In this document: in pieces, positions 16,141 through 23,935 of the stretch
How the letters are laid out: every line of letters starts with the position of its first letter
How positions within the stretch are numbered: the stretch's first letter is position 1
Source of the DNA: Pseudobutyrivibrio sp. MD2005
GTDB taxonomy: Bacteria > Bacillota > Clostridia > Lachnospirales > Lachnospiraceae
Direction of reading: 5' to 3'
Length of the DNA: 57,306 nt
Assembly (NCBI RefSeq): GCF_000621865.1
Contig: NZ_KK211358.1
Location: 198,847-256,152 of the forward strand
Notes under the pieces: generated by a model
The model's database searches: none
What the model saw: only the letters and a program-made list of their open reading frames with translations
What the model was told of the DNA's origin: nothing
Made by a program: the position numbers and the translations under genes

Positions 16141-17910
16141 CTAGGCATCGTTAAATACTTCGTATTCATCATTTGGATGAAGGACAAGCTTTCTGTTTAG
16201 ATACTTCTCAATATCGAACCAGTTCTTCTTGTCATAATCTGCTGTCAGCGGATAGTTTGGATGCTTCGTCAGGTCATACTTATCTGAAAGAAAAGGTCTT
16301 ACGCCTCTCACCTGCACGATACATTTACTGCCATCCATAACAGCAAGCTCATCCATGCTCATCAGCTCTTTACCGAGTTTCTGATAATTCATGTTGTAGG
16401 ACTCCTGGGAGCCCTTGGTGTTTCCTGTGGTGTACATATCAATAGTTTCCTTGCCAAGAATCTCTGTAAGATCCTTAAGCGTTGTCTTCTCAGTTCCACC
16501 AAGGAAGATTTGTGAATCCATGTTACCGATAATAGTATCAGCATTATCTTTGTAGATTGCCTTAAGCTGTGACTTTGCCTGAAGCACTAGGCAGGCACTA
16601 ATCTCACGGGAGCGGATGGTTGCAACCAGCTTCTCCAGGTTAGGGATCTGTCCGATATTGGCACACTCATCTACAAGGCACCGTACATGAACCGGAAGCC
16701 TTCCACCGTAAACATCATCAGCTTTCTCACAAAGGAGATTAAACAGCTGCGTATACACCATGGATATCAGGAAATTAAAAGTGGCGTCCGTATCTGACAT
16801 AATCAGAAACAACGCTGTCTTCTTATCACCGATAGTATCCAGTTGTAATTCATCATAAGCTGTAATCTCTCGAAGTTCCTTGATATCGAATGGAGCCAGT
16901 CTGGCACCACAGCTTACAAGGATTGACTTAGCTGTCTTTCCAGCTGCCAATTTGTATTTCTTATATTGGCGAACTGCAAAATGATTTGGATCTTTTTCTT
17001 CCAGCTCATCAAAGAGCATATCGACTGCGTTTTTGAACTCCTCATCATCTTCTCTGACTTCCATCGCGTTGATCATTTCAAGAAGTGTTGTGAAGTTCTG
17101 TTCCTCTATCGGAGCCTCATAATGGATGTAGCCTATAAGCGCTGAATACAGCAATTTTTCGGCCTTTTCCCAGAATTCATCACCGCCTTTTCCTTCACCT
17201 TTGGTGTTAGCTATCAGCGTAGTTACAAGCTTTAGGATATCCTTCTCACTATGAATATAAGCGAAAGGATTGTAATGCATACTCTTGTTAAAGTTGATGG
17301 TATTGAAGATTTTAATTCGATACCCCTTTTTCAAAAGTGCATTGCCACATTCAAGAACCACGCTTCCCTTTGGATCAGTTACTACAAACGAACAAGGGTA
17401 ATCCTTACTGTCACACTGCAGCAAGTTTGGTTTAATAAAAAAGCGTGTTTTACCTGAGCCGGAACCACCTACAACCAGCACATTCTTATTTCTTGCGTAC
17501 TTTGGCTGTGATGGTCTGGAACTTAGTGTAATCTGCTCCGTCTGGGACAGAATCACATTATTCTTCGGATCAGGATCTTTGAAAGGTTCTATGTCGGAGG
17601 GCTTCCCCCATCTAGCTGAACCATATTCTGAGCCATGCCGAAATTTCTTAGCATTCTTTCCCTTTAGATAAACTGCAAGTCTTAGTGCTGCTCCACACGC
17701 TGCGCCAACAAGCATATCAAAGGGATGTAAACTAGGAAGCGGATTCGTAAATGCGTTTTGAAATCCACCTCCGATAATAAGCCCCTGAAGCTTTTCTGAA
17801 GCATTTATCCCGTCTGCTATGCGCCAGGCCTCCCCTAAATTGGTAGCAAACAGGCCTATTGCAACATAAGGGATATTCAGGATAATCTTCTTTTTTAATT
17901 TCTGATTCAT
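16141..17910 (-). CDS. VirD4/TraG-type coupling protein (T4CP)
   Basis: A 589-aa ATPase that links the relaxase-DNA complex to the secretion channel. Two N-terminal hydrophobic stretches (about residues 9-27 and 60-82) anchor it. The ATPase part has Walker A NVLVVGGSGSGKTRFF, the conserved VVTDPKGSVVLECG, and Walker B CLVDECANIGQIPNLEKLVATIRSR. The start overlaps the pcfB stop (ATGA), with AAGGAG upstream. Downstream the operon is interrupted by the nitroreductase unit before maff2. Confidence 0.94.
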   Translation of the reverse strand: MNQKLKKKIILNIPYVAIGLFATNLGEAWRIADGINASEKLQGLIIGGGFQNAFTNPLPSLHPFDMLVGAACGAALRLAVYLKGKNAKKFRHGSEYGSARWGKPSDIEPFKDPDPKNNVILSQTEQITLSSRPSQPKYARNKNVLVVGGSGSGKTRFFIKPNLLQCDSKDYPCSFVVTDPKGSVVLECGNALLKKGYRIKIFNTINFNKSMHYNPFAYIHSEKDILKLVTTLIANTKGEGKGGDEFWEKAEKLLYSALIGYIHYEAPIEEQNFTTLLEMINAMEVREDDEEFKNAVDMLFDELEEKDPNHFAVRQYKKYKLAAGKTAKSILVSCGARLAPFDIKELREITAYDELQLDTIGDKKTALFLIMSDTDATFNFLISMVYTQLFNLLCEKADDVYGGRLPVHVRCLVDECANIGQIPNLEKLVATIRSREISACLVLQAKSQLKAIYKDNADTIIGNMDSQIFLGGTEKTTLKDLTEILGKETIDMYTTGNTKGSQESYNMNYQKLGKELMSMDELAVMDGSKCIVQVRGVRPFLSDKYDLTKHPNYPLTADYDKKNWFDIEKYLNRKLVLHPNDEYEVFNDA

Positions 17911-18392
17911 CGTGTCTGCTCCTTCCTCTTCTCTACTACCTTGCGAGGTATAGAAGCAACCTTTTCCTTAAGTTTCTTAAGCTTACCAAGTACGCTCTCC
18001 TTTGCACCTTTTTCTTTTCCAAGGGTTCTCTTGGTGTAATCTGCTACCAGATCAGAGATAGCATCTGCATCCTGAGCCTTGAAAAAGATCTTATACGTAC
18101 CAGCTTCTTTGTCTTTTACCACTGCATAATCAACTCCGTACTTCTTGGCAAGGCGATTAAACAAATGGATATCTTCTCCATCCAGCTCTATCTTCTGAGC
18201 ACCTTTGCCCTGCTTGATGAGCTTTTTCACCGGCATCTTACCGGTCTTAACCTTTTCCTTCCCGAAGTACTTTTTATCATGCCTATGACGCAAATAAGCT
18301 TTTAGAACATTAAGTAACAACCTGGCTGTTGGCTTAACACCTTTTTCCACCATGAAATGGAGCGACTTGGCTGATAGTTCTTCATTAACCAC
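17907..18392 (-). CDS. PcfB-family (DUF3801) protein
   Basis: A 161-aa protein of the PcfB/DUF3801 family, whose members lie just before the VirD4 coupling-protein gene in enterococcal pCF10 and in Tn1549-like ICEs, as here. The family core is visible in KLIKQGKGAQKIELDGEDIHLFNRLAKKYGVDYAVVKDKE and YKIFFKAQDADAISDLVADY; the tail is strongly basic. PcfB is thought to assist substrate docking at the coupling protein. The start is GTG with GGGAGG 9 nt upstream; the stop overlaps the virD4 start. Confidence 0.88.
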   Translation of the reverse strand: MVNEELSAKSLHFMVEKGVKPTARLLLNVLKAYLRHRHDKKYFGKEKVKTGKMPVKKLIKQGKGAQKIELDGEDIHLFNRLAKKYGVDYAVVKDKEAGTYKIFFKAQDADAISDLVADYTKRTLGKEKGAKESVLGKLKKLKEKVASIPRKVVEKRKEQTR

Positions 18393-18422
18393 GAATTATC
18401 GCCTCCCTTCTATTTGGGCCAG

Positions 18423-18752
18423 TCATAGTCCAATAACTCCATCTAAGGTTGTAACAATAACCTTGGACTTTCTGGCTATTGCGATATCATCCTTCACTTC
18501 CTCATTCTGCTTATTACCACAGATAACAAGGAATCTTGCTCTACGAAGCAGATCCTCTGACATCTCCTTGAATCTCTTATGAGCTTCTGTATCCTCAGCT
18601 GAAAAGATTCCATCAAAAGCAAGGATAGGGCAAAGGGGAAGATATCCTTCCTTTACCAGTTCCTGACAGTATTTCTTAGCATCCTCTTTTGCTACAACCG
18701 GATTCTTATTCCATGCTGCAGTAACATAAGCTCTCGGTATTGTTCTACTCAT
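18423..18752 (-). CDS. DUF4406/DUF7768-like (nucleoside deoxyribosyltransferase fold) ICE protein
   Basis: A 109-aa protein with features of the small Rossmann-like nucleoside 2-deoxyribosyltransferase relatives: YVTAAWNKNPVVAKEDAKKYCQELVKEGYLPLCPIL at the start, and RARFLVICGNKQNEEVKDDIAIARK near the end, where a signalling-type or base-binding pocket would be. Such proteins are common in Tn1549-like ICEs near pcfB; function unknown. GGGAGG precedes the ATG by 7 nt. Confidence 0.65.
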   Translation of the reverse strand: MSRTIPRAYVTAAWNKNPVVAKEDAKKYCQELVKEGYLPLCPILAFDGIFSAEDTEAHKRFKEMSEDLLRRARFLVICGNKQNEEVKDDIAIARKSKVIVTTLDGVIGL

Positions 18753-18764
18753 GATTTTCCTCCC

Positions 18765-19175
18765 TTAATCAACACGCATTGCAGAAAAGCAAGCGTCTCC
18801 TGCCTTCAAAGTATCCATCTGTGCCATAGCAACCTCTAAGAGATCACCAATCTCATCATCAGGAATAGCCTTAAGCACGTTCCCAGCTCTTTGAAAAATA
18901 AGCACGCTGCCAACTAAATACTCTTCACCCTCTGCCTTAAAAAGCTTATCTTTGTTGTAAACAGCAATATAATCTGACTTTCCAAGGTGAGTCCCTGCCC
19001 CACAAGTAGCCATCTGATCAAGGATTGTCTCTGCTTCCTTCATAGAAATCTGTCTGATTTTACCGTTGGTTCCAAGAATCACAGCATGAGCATCTGGCCT
19101 GGATACATCTGTCTCCGGTACTTTAATTCCATCCTTAATAGGATCAAGCTGAATATCAATTGTAATCTGTTCCAT
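18765..19175 (-). CDS. Conserved ICE protein of unknown function
   Basis: A 136-aa protein with a mixed alpha/beta pattern and no domain I can name; conserved-looking segments are AHAVILGTNGKIRQISMKEAE and YLVGSVLIFQRAGN. It starts 12 nt after the repA gene ends. Two ATGs lie close together (19181 and 19175); the second is preferred because AAGGAGG is only one base from the first. Its constant place between the initiator and pcfB suggests part of the ICE core. Confidence 0.65.
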   Translation of the reverse strand: MEQITIDIQLDPIKDGIKVPETDVSRPDAHAVILGTNGKIRQISMKEAETILDQMATCGAGTHLGKSDYIAVYNKDKLFKAEGEEYLVGSVLIFQRAGNVLKAIPDDEIGDLLEVAMAQMDTLKAGDACFSAMRVD

Positions 19176-19187
19176 TGTCATTCCTCC

Positions 19188-20051
19188 TTAGATTTTTCCT
19201 GTCGCCATGTCATGCTGGACCAGCGACTGATAATAGTTGTTAATCGTAATTGGCGCATTATAAAGTGCTGCCACTATGTATTTCTTCACATTGCGAACCT
19301 TTGTAGTCTTGTCCTTCATACTGTCCATTACAAACTGGATATGGCTGCTATCCAGCTTCATGAATCTGCTTTTCACTACATTAATAGGCTTTTTATCCCC
19401 GGATATAGTGATAAACTTCTGATTGCTGCACAGCACATCCAGGATTATGTCAAAAATCTCATCTATCTCTTCTACTCCATATGGGTAGTGCTCTTTGAGT
19501 ATCTCTATATCCAGTGACTGGTATAAATATTGTCTGTATAGCTCCCTCTCATCTTCTCTGCTCTTAGATAAGATAAGATTAGTATTACTACACTCAGTAT
19601 TATTTAACTCAGTATTATTAGGTGGTGATTCTCGACATTCCGGGCTGGTGATTTTCACTACACCGGTATGGTGATTTTCACCACTCTGGACTGGTGATTC
19701 CTGAAGCAGGATAAAGTTCTTCACATAGATCCTGTCAGGTTTACAAAGTCCCTGCTTAACTCTTTCGATAAGTCCATAACTCTCAAGCTCCTTTAAAAGC
19801 TTTAAAGCCTTCTGACTCGCACAATGCAAATCCTCCTGAATACTGACAAGTGTGTAATAGACATACACTCTGCCCTCGTCATCAATCCAATGATTCTTTT
19901 TGGAAAGGGATACCCGATTCAGAAATAGTCCATACAGAACCTTGGCATCCGTAGAAAGCTTTGCAAACTTTTCATCCTTAAAGAGAACCTGAGGAATCCT
20001 ATAGAAGGCAAACTGCTCAGACTCTTCCTCATGAAAATAGCCAAAGTCCAT
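19188..20051 (-). CDS. RepA_N-type replication initiator
   Basis: A 287-aa protein whose first 115 residues match RepA N-terminal (RepA_N) domains: FAFYRIPQVLFKDEKFAKLSTDAKVLYGLFLNRVSLSKKNHW, YVYYTLVSIQEDLHCASQKALKLLKELESYGLIERVKQG. The C-terminal part (IEILKEHYPYGVEEIDEIFDIILDVLCS) is a helical domain seen with these initiators in clostridial ICEs. A Tn1549-like ICE would use it for autonomous replication after excision. The middle linker is Asn/Thr/Ser-rich. Confidence 0.88.
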   Translation of the reverse strand: MDFGYFHEEESEQFAFYRIPQVLFKDEKFAKLSTDAKVLYGLFLNRVSLSKKNHWIDDEGRVYVYYTLVSIQEDLHCASQKALKLLKELESYGLIERVKQGLCKPDRIYVKNFILLQESPVQSGENHHTGVVKITSPECRESPPNNTELNNTECSNTNLILSKSREDERELYRQYLYQSLDIEILKEHYPYGVEEIDEIFDIILDVLCSNQKFITISGDKKPINVVKSRFMKLDSSHIQFVMDSMKDKTTKVRNVKKYIVAALYNAPITINNYYQSLVQHDMATGKI

Positions 20052-20062
20052 ACCACACCTCT

Positions 20063-20275
20063 TTAGGCATTACCTGTAGCAACACTGTTACTTCTGCTGT
20101 CAGCAACAAGCTTCTGATAGCAGGGAAAGCAAAACGTTCTGCCATTACCATAAGGACAAGGATGACTGCAATTGCAAGGTGTAACTGGACCAAGCTTAGG
20201 TGCAACACTGTGTGGCACCCTTGAAATGCCATTTTTGTTAAAGTTCTTCTGAACTCTCATATGTTTCTTACTCAT
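20063..20275 (-). CDS. Small cysteine-rich ICE protein
   Basis: A 70-aa basic protein with a compact cysteine group, CNCSHPCPYG..FCFPCYQK, suited to binding one zinc ion, and a disordered basic N-terminus (KKHMRVQKNFNKNG). AAAGGAG lies 9 nt before the ATG. It is next to the repA gene and may be a DNA-binding partner of the initiator, but no family is recognised. A longer-looking ORF in another frame over the same DNA is discounted. Confidence 0.6.
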   Translation of the reverse strand: MSKKHMRVQKNFNKNGISRVPHSVAPKLGPVTPCNCSHPCPYGNGRTFCFPCYQKLVADSRSNSVATGNA

Positions 20276-20299
20276 CTTAGATATCTCCTTTCACCATCG

Positions 20300-20329
20300 A
20301 AAAAGGCCTCCCTGAAATTAGGGAAGCCT
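20300..20329 (-). terminator. Intrinsic terminator after DUF5688 gene
   Basis: Minus strand AGGCTTCCCT-aatttc-AGGGAGGCCT followed by TTTTCG; lies just after the DUF5688 stop codon. Confidence 0.7.
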
Positions 20330-20351
20330 CTCTCTTACTTATTGATGGAGC

Positions 20352-21407
20352 TTATAAAGAAGTCTCATGCTTCTTGGTTGCAGCCTTTGTTGCTGCATCC
20401 TTAGCCGGATCTTTCTTTGCAATCTCCTGTTTCTTTTCTTTTAGATCTCCAAGGACGGAATCTTTATCAACAGCCTCGTGTTCAGCCTCACGCTGACGTT
20501 CCTCATACTTATCAGCTAGCTCAAAAATATGATTCTGGCTGTCGTAATGATAAACGTGATCTGTAAGCTGATCTGCAGGTTCTACCTGAGTAGCATTGAC
20601 CTCTTTGACCATATTTTCCAGCTCCTTGGCTGTAATCTGGCCATTGTCCTTCACAAGCAAAACCTCATGGATACTGCTTGGGAGAACGAAGAAGTCACCG
20701 CCCATCTTCTGAGCTGCATCCTCCATGAAATTCGGATATGCGATAACACCGGCTCCATGAATCTTATCCGGAACTGTAGCAACAAACATCTGCTCATCTT
20801 CCGGTGCAACCTCAGGAATCATGCCAGGCGCAAGCTCACTCATCACTTCAGACATACCTCTGATCTCAGATGGTCTAATCTCTGGTGCATTCTCCATTGC
20901 ATCAGCGCGAAGCTGCTCTTTGGTAATGCCATACTGATCAAGCAACTGATTGGTAACAAGGATTGTTCCATTGCCGGAATCTGTCTGATCAAGCACAAAG
21001 CGATAAACAACAGCCATATCCTCCATTCTTTCATGAGGTACGCTCTCTAGAAGTTCCGCATTCTTCTCTGCAGAAACCACTTCCATAGAAAGCTTGCTCT
21101 TCATCTGCTCATAATCAGAAAGCGACTCCAGATCGACCTGAGGGGATTCACGGAATCCTTTCTCCACTGCATCAGCAAAATGCTCTGCAATCTCAGGGAT
21201 TGGTGTACCATTCTCATAAGCAGCAAATGCTTTCTCAACGCTGATGTTCACTCCAATGGAACTGTCTACAGGTCTTACTGTGATAGCATCATAGCTGTCA
21301 TTCATCTTATCTACTCTACGAGCAGTAAGTTCAACGTCAGCTCCTCTAACAGCAAGTTCAGCCTTTAAAGCATCCTGGAAACCTTCTTTGAAACGTTCAT
21401 AATCCAT
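20352..21407 (-). CDS. DUF5688-family protein
   Basis: A 351-aa cytoplasmic protein of the DUF5688 type often carried by Lachnospiraceae ICEs and phages. Typical segments are YDAITVRPVDSSIGVNISVEKAFAAYENG, VLDQTDSGNGTILVTNQLLDQYGITKEQL and the DFFVLPSSIHEVLLVKDNG part resembling an active-site-like loop; the last 50 residues are a charged Lys/Ala tail. The start at MDYERFKEG is chosen because AAGGAG lies upstream and an earlier in-frame ATG runs through a hairpin-rich leader. Function unknown. Confidence 0.75.
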   Translation of the reverse strand: MDYERFKEGFQDALKAELAVRGADVELTARRVDKMNDSYDAITVRPVDSSIGVNISVEKAFAAYENGTPIPEIAEHFADAVEKGFRESPQVDLESLSDYEQMKSKLSMEVVSAEKNAELLESVPHERMEDMAVVYRFVLDQTDSGNGTILVTNQLLDQYGITKEQLRADAMENAPEIRPSEIRGMSEVMSELAPGMIPEVAPEDEQMFVATVPDKIHGAGVIAYPNFMEDAAQKMGGDFFVLPSSIHEVLLVKDNGQITAKELENMVKEVNATQVEPADQLTDHVYHYDSQNHIFELADKYEERQREAEHEAVDKDSVLGDLKEKKQEIAKKDPAKDAATKAATKKHETSL

Positions 21408-21475
21408 ATTCAATTTTCTCCTTTTCTTTGACAGTTTTAATAGAAACACCGGCGCGCGCTTTCCGGTTTCGGATA

Positions 21476-21525
21476 ACAAAAAAAGCGCCACACACGACCT
21501 TGAGGGTTTGGTCATGTGGACGCTT
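21476..21525 (-). terminator. Long-stem intrinsic terminator
   Basis: AAGCGTCCACATGACC pairs imperfectly with GGTCGTGTGTGGCGCTT and is followed by a run of seven or more T on the minus strand. It ends the transcript of the membrane protein and HTH pair upstream. Confidence 0.75.
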
Positions 21526-21550
21526 AAATCTGCTTCCTATTCTTCTGCAA

Positions 21551-21590
21551 AAGAAAAACAAGTGAGTGGCTTTTGTTTACCTCTCACTTG
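21551..21590 (-). terminator. Second terminator in tandem
   Basis: Perfect CAAGTGAG/CTCACTTG stem (21559-21566 with 21583-21590), followed on the minus strand by TTTTTCTTTTG. Two terminators in tandem insulate the DUF5688 gene from upstream transcription. Confidence 0.6.
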
Positions 21591-21633
21591 TCTATGATAA
21601 TAATAGCACCGTTAAATCTATAAGAAAAGTGCT

Positions 21634-21683
21634 AATGTCGGTCGAGACGAGACAAAACGAGTCAAAACGAGACAATGTCGGTC
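21634..21683. repeat. 10-bp iterated repeat flanked by AATGTCGGTC
   Basis: Four 10-bp units of the form G(A/T)C(A/G)(A/G)(A/G)ACGA run from 21641 to 21680. Identical AATGTCGGTC copies stand at 21634-21643 and 21674-21683. The array begins just after the stop codon of the small membrane protein. It looks like a protein-binding or recombination site; no known site was recognised. Confidence 0.7.
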
Positions 21684-21689
21684 ATACCA

Positions 21690-22001
21690 TTAAATTCTTC
21701 CTAAAAGTTCCTTTAATCCAAGTAATCCTTCCTCTCCCCAAAGAGTTAATGCCTGAGGAATCACTGCAACAACAATACCCACAAGAAGCCCCTGCCATCC
21801 AAGAGATATATCTCCATTAATAAATGAGCAAATGCCACCAATTACAAAGAACGCCCCTATTAATCCACATGCAATATTTGCAAAACCACCAATAAAGCCA
21901 ATAGCAAGCATAAGCAAGGTAAGTGCCGCCTGAACTGGCAATAAAGCAATTTTAAGGATAAATCTTAATATCATTCCAATACCATATAATACTGTCATCA
22001 T
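21690..22001 (-). CDS. Small polytopic membrane protein
   Basis: A 103-aa very hydrophobic protein with probably three TM helices (about residues 5-25, 27-62 and 68-88) rich in Gly and Ile; no named domain. The start overlaps the stop of the HTH protein (ATGA), so the two are co-translated from the operator-controlled promoter at 22.3 kb. Such HTH and membrane pairs occur in Tn1549-like ICEs; a toxin/antitoxin-like or signalling role is possible but unproven. Confidence 0.7.
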   Translation of the reverse strand: MMTVLYGIGMILRFILKIALLPVQAALTLLMLAIGFIGGFANIACGLIGAFFVIGGICSFINGDISLGWQGLLVGIVVAVIPQALTLWGEEGLLGLKELLGRI

Positions 22002-22282
22002 AGGTTCCCCCTTTCCTTCTCCATCTGTACTTTATAAGCAATTAATCGGAGCACATATTCCGGAGCCTGGGCATTTCCAAGTTCCCAGTCCTGTAAAGTT
22101 CTATAAGGAATTCCAAGGTATTCAGCAAACTCCTTCTTATTCATTCCAGTCTGGCTTCTAATATACGCAAAGGCGCTTGCATACATTCTCTTTTTCTGAT
22201 CAGCATCGACCTTCTTCTTTTCAGTCTTCTCAACTAAAATTCCACCAGCGATACCATCTAGTTTTAAATCCATATCTGACAT
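21998..22282 (-). CDS. XRE/HTH transcriptional regulator, probably autoregulatory
   Basis: A 94-aa protein with a C-terminal helix-turn-helix (AYIRSQTGMNKKEFAEYLGIPYRTLQDWELG, about residues 42-72). The start is set at MSDMDLKLDG because AGGAGGTGCACT directly precedes this ATG; the longer ORF upstream runs through the promoter. Two copies of a perfect ATATACGG-3-CCGTATAT palindrome lie in its promoter, which strongly suggests it represses itself and the membrane protein gene downstream. That the protein binds these palindromes is inference from position. Confidence 0.85.
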   Translation of the reverse strand: MSDMDLKLDGIAGGILVEKTEKKKVDADQKKRMYASAFAYIRSQTGMNKKEFAEYLGIPYRTLQDWELGNAQAPEYVLRLIAYKVQMEKERGNL

Positions 22283-22294
22283 AGTGCACCTCCT

Positions 22295-22354
22295 ATATAC
22301 GGGCTCCGTATATCTTCCTACCTTTATTATATATACGGTCTCCGTATATGTCAA
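22295..22354 (-). promoter_or_regulatory. Sigma-A promoter with twin palindromic operators
   Basis: A consensus -35 TTGACA (22349-22354), a 17-bp spacer and -10 TATAAT (22326-22331) drive the HTH gene. One perfect palindrome ATATACGG-TCT-CCGTATAT (22331-22349) fills the spacer, and an identical-arm copy (22295-22313) overlaps the transcript start and ribosome-site region. Centres are 36 bp apart. A repressor on these would block both polymerase binding and escape. Confidence 0.85.
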
Positions 22355-22397
22355 TGTAAAAAAATACCCGCAAAGCAGGTGCAATCTGCAATGCGGG
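22354..22397 (-). terminator. Terminator, copy 1 of a repeated sequence
   Basis: Minus strand CCCGCATTGCAG-attgcac-CTGCTTTGCGGG then TATTTTTTT. The core is repeated at 23130-23167 with one mismatch over 38 bp. It closes the 206-aa unknown gene and lies immediately upstream of the HTH promoter. Confidence 0.75.
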
Positions 22398-22427
22398 TTC
22401 TAAAACAATCCCATTCTGTTAATAATA

Positions 22428-23048
22428 TCATTGTTTCTCATCCAATTTTTTCTTTCCATAGCTCTTAGGAAAATATTCCTTACCGAGTTGCCAAATATAC
22501 TTGTCTATTTCTTTGAGATTATACTGATTAAGGCCATAAAATGACCTGAATTCAATTAGTATTCCTTTAAACTTTGTGTAATCCTTCAAATCTTGATTTT
22601 TGAATGATGCAAACTTATCTCGATTCCTAAAATAGCACAATACCTTTTCTACATAGCTATCATAAATAGGAAAATCAAGTGGCCTATGATGACTACAATA
22701 CTTGGTTGCAAATGAGTAGAAGTTCTTTTCAACGTTGTTAATAGTAACTCTTTGTATATCAGCAACCAGCGAAATATCGCCAGTCTTAAGTCGTTCATCA
22801 ATACCTAATGATAAAATGTGCTTTGCCACTGGAAACACTGAGAAAATATTTGTGCTATAAAAATCATTTAATGCTGCAACCTTCAATAAAATGCTAGACA
22901 TATCATTGTTTTCAGGACATAGTTCAAAGAATAGTCTATCAAGAGCATCTTCCTGAAGATGATAATTTTCTAGTCTATTCCATGCGTGGAGATAGTACTC
23001 TACCTGCTCTACAGAAGGATTTGGAACATCAATTTTTACTTTTTTCAT
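22428..23048 (-). CDS. Unknown 206-aa protein, possibly OGG/HhH-like
   Basis: I do not firmly recognise this protein. It is soluble, helical and without a signal peptide. The most distinctive segment is FYSFATKYCSHHRPLDFPIYDSYVEKVLCYF (about residues 112-142), which reminds me of helix-hairpin-helix DNA-glycosylase-like (OGG-fold) proteins; this is a weak impression, not a domain call. ATG 23048 is preferred over a GTG at 23063. It has its own terminator, and codon use is more AT-rich than in the transfer genes. It lies directly downstream of the PIN/rSAM/kinase/PRTase operon. Confidence 0.6.
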   Translation of the reverse strand: MKKVKIDVPNPSVEQVEYYLHAWNRLENYHLQEDALDRLFFELCPENNDMSSILLKVAALNDFYSTNIFSVFPVAKHILSLGIDERLKTGDISLVADIQRVTINNVEKNFYSFATKYCSHHRPLDFPIYDSYVEKVLCYFRNRDKFASFKNQDLKDYTKFKGILIEFRSFYGLNQYNLKEIDKYIWQLGKEYFPKSYGKKKLDEKQ

Positions 23049-23128
23049 CTTCCGTTCTACCACCTTTGATAATCATTATGACATATTTAATTATACTATT
23101 AGTTAATTCAAATCTCACCTTTATAATA

Positions 23129-23167
23129 TAAAAATACCCGCAAAGCAGGTACAATCTGCAATGCGGG
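23129..23167 (-). terminator. Terminator, copy 2 of the repeated sequence
   Basis: Same hairpin as at 22354-22397 (CCCGCATTGCAG/CTGCTTTGCGGG then TATTTTTATAT on the minus strand), here closing the 65-aa gene. The near-identity of the two copies suggests duplication or cassette-wise assembly of this region. Confidence 0.7.
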
Positions 23168-23201
23168 CATTCCGTTGTTTAAAACACTATAATGCTACTT
23201 C

Positions 23202-23399
23202 TTACTCTTCCCAAATATCGCAATCCTCGATATCAGCATCGATATAATCTTCACCAGCAAGCATCAATGTTTCTCTTCCTGCATTCCAGTTTTCGAGCCA
23301 TGAATCATACTCATCCTGGGCTTCCTGCTCTGTTTCAAAATCTTCATCAACAAGTTCTGATGAACCATCGCTAAAATGAATTTCTAATTTCCATGCCAT
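23202..23399 (-). CDS. Small acidic protein of unknown function
   Basis: A 65-aa very acidic protein (MAWKLEIHFSDGSSELVDED start) with a predicted beta hairpin followed by a helix (TEQEAQDEYDSWLENW) and an Asp/Glu-rich tail. GGAGGTGTTCATT precedes the ATG. It follows the phosphoribosyltransferase gene by 36 nt and is probably in the same transcript. The charge would suit an inhibitor or DNA-mimic type of protein, which is speculation. Confidence 0.6.
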   Translation of the reverse strand: MAWKLEIHFSDGSSELVDEDFETEQEAQDEYDSWLENWNAGRETLMLAGEDYIDADIEDCDIWEE

Positions 23400-23434
23400 A
23401 ATGAACACCTCCTTATACAAGTGAAAACTTACAA

Positions 23435-23935
23435 TTACAGTTGATTAAATAATCGCATTGTCGTATCTGGTCCCTTGTTTCCTTTTTGTGTCTTTACCGC
23501 GCTTCCAACAAAGGAGTTAGTCGAAACCCTTACCGTATAAAGCTTTTCTTCGAAAAGAGGAACCGCCTTATCATTGATTACACAACTTGCAACTTTTACG
23601 TCATCATCAATGAGATTAACTATCGTCTTTCCTGTATTTATTACCGAATCGACTAGAATCACATTTTTAGTAGTTGGCCGCTTAAACTCGCCCTGTTTGG
23701 GATCATATACCTCAAATTTGCATCCCAACTTAAAATAAATCCCCTGCGCAAAGAATATTCCGCCCCTAAGTAAAGCAACAACAGTTGTATCAGCTGGGTC
23801 TAAATCAATATTCTCTGCTAATAGTTCTCCAAGTCGAATATGAGCTTTTGCAAGCTCAGGTCCTGAAATTCCTGAATCCGATTTCGTAATAGCAATTAAT
23901 TCTTCCACTTCTTTAGTTTTATTAAGTTCGAACAA
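23435..23935 (-). CDS. Phosphoribosyltransferase (uracil-PRTase-like)
   Basis: A 166-aa type I phosphoribosyltransferase. The PRPP-binding loop NVILVDSVINTGKTI (about residues 90-104) is clear. ELAKAHIRLGELLAENI, VVALLRGGIFFAQGIYFKLG and the C-terminal GNKGPDTTMRLF are reminiscent of uracil and pyrimidine PRTases, which join a free base to PRPP to give a nucleotide. The base is unknown. The start is probably a TTG at 23935, placed 8 nt after AGGAGG; an overlapping GTG at 23944 is too close to the ribosome site. It overlaps the kinase-phosphatase gene by 14 nt. Confidence 0.8.
   Translation of the reverse strand: MFELNKTKEVEELIAITKSDSGISGPELAKAHIRLGELLAENIDLDPADTTVVALLRGGIFFAQGIYFKLGCKFEVYDPKQGEFKRPTTKNVILVDSVINTGKTIVNLIDDDVKVASCVINDKAVPLFEEKLYTVRVSTNSFVGSAVKTQKGNKGPDTTMRLFNQL

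Noticed and set aside
18423-18752. Idea that the deoxyribosyltransferase-like protein belongs to a retron
   Set aside because: No reverse transcriptase or msr/msd-like sequence is nearby; the gene is part of the conserved ICE core order.
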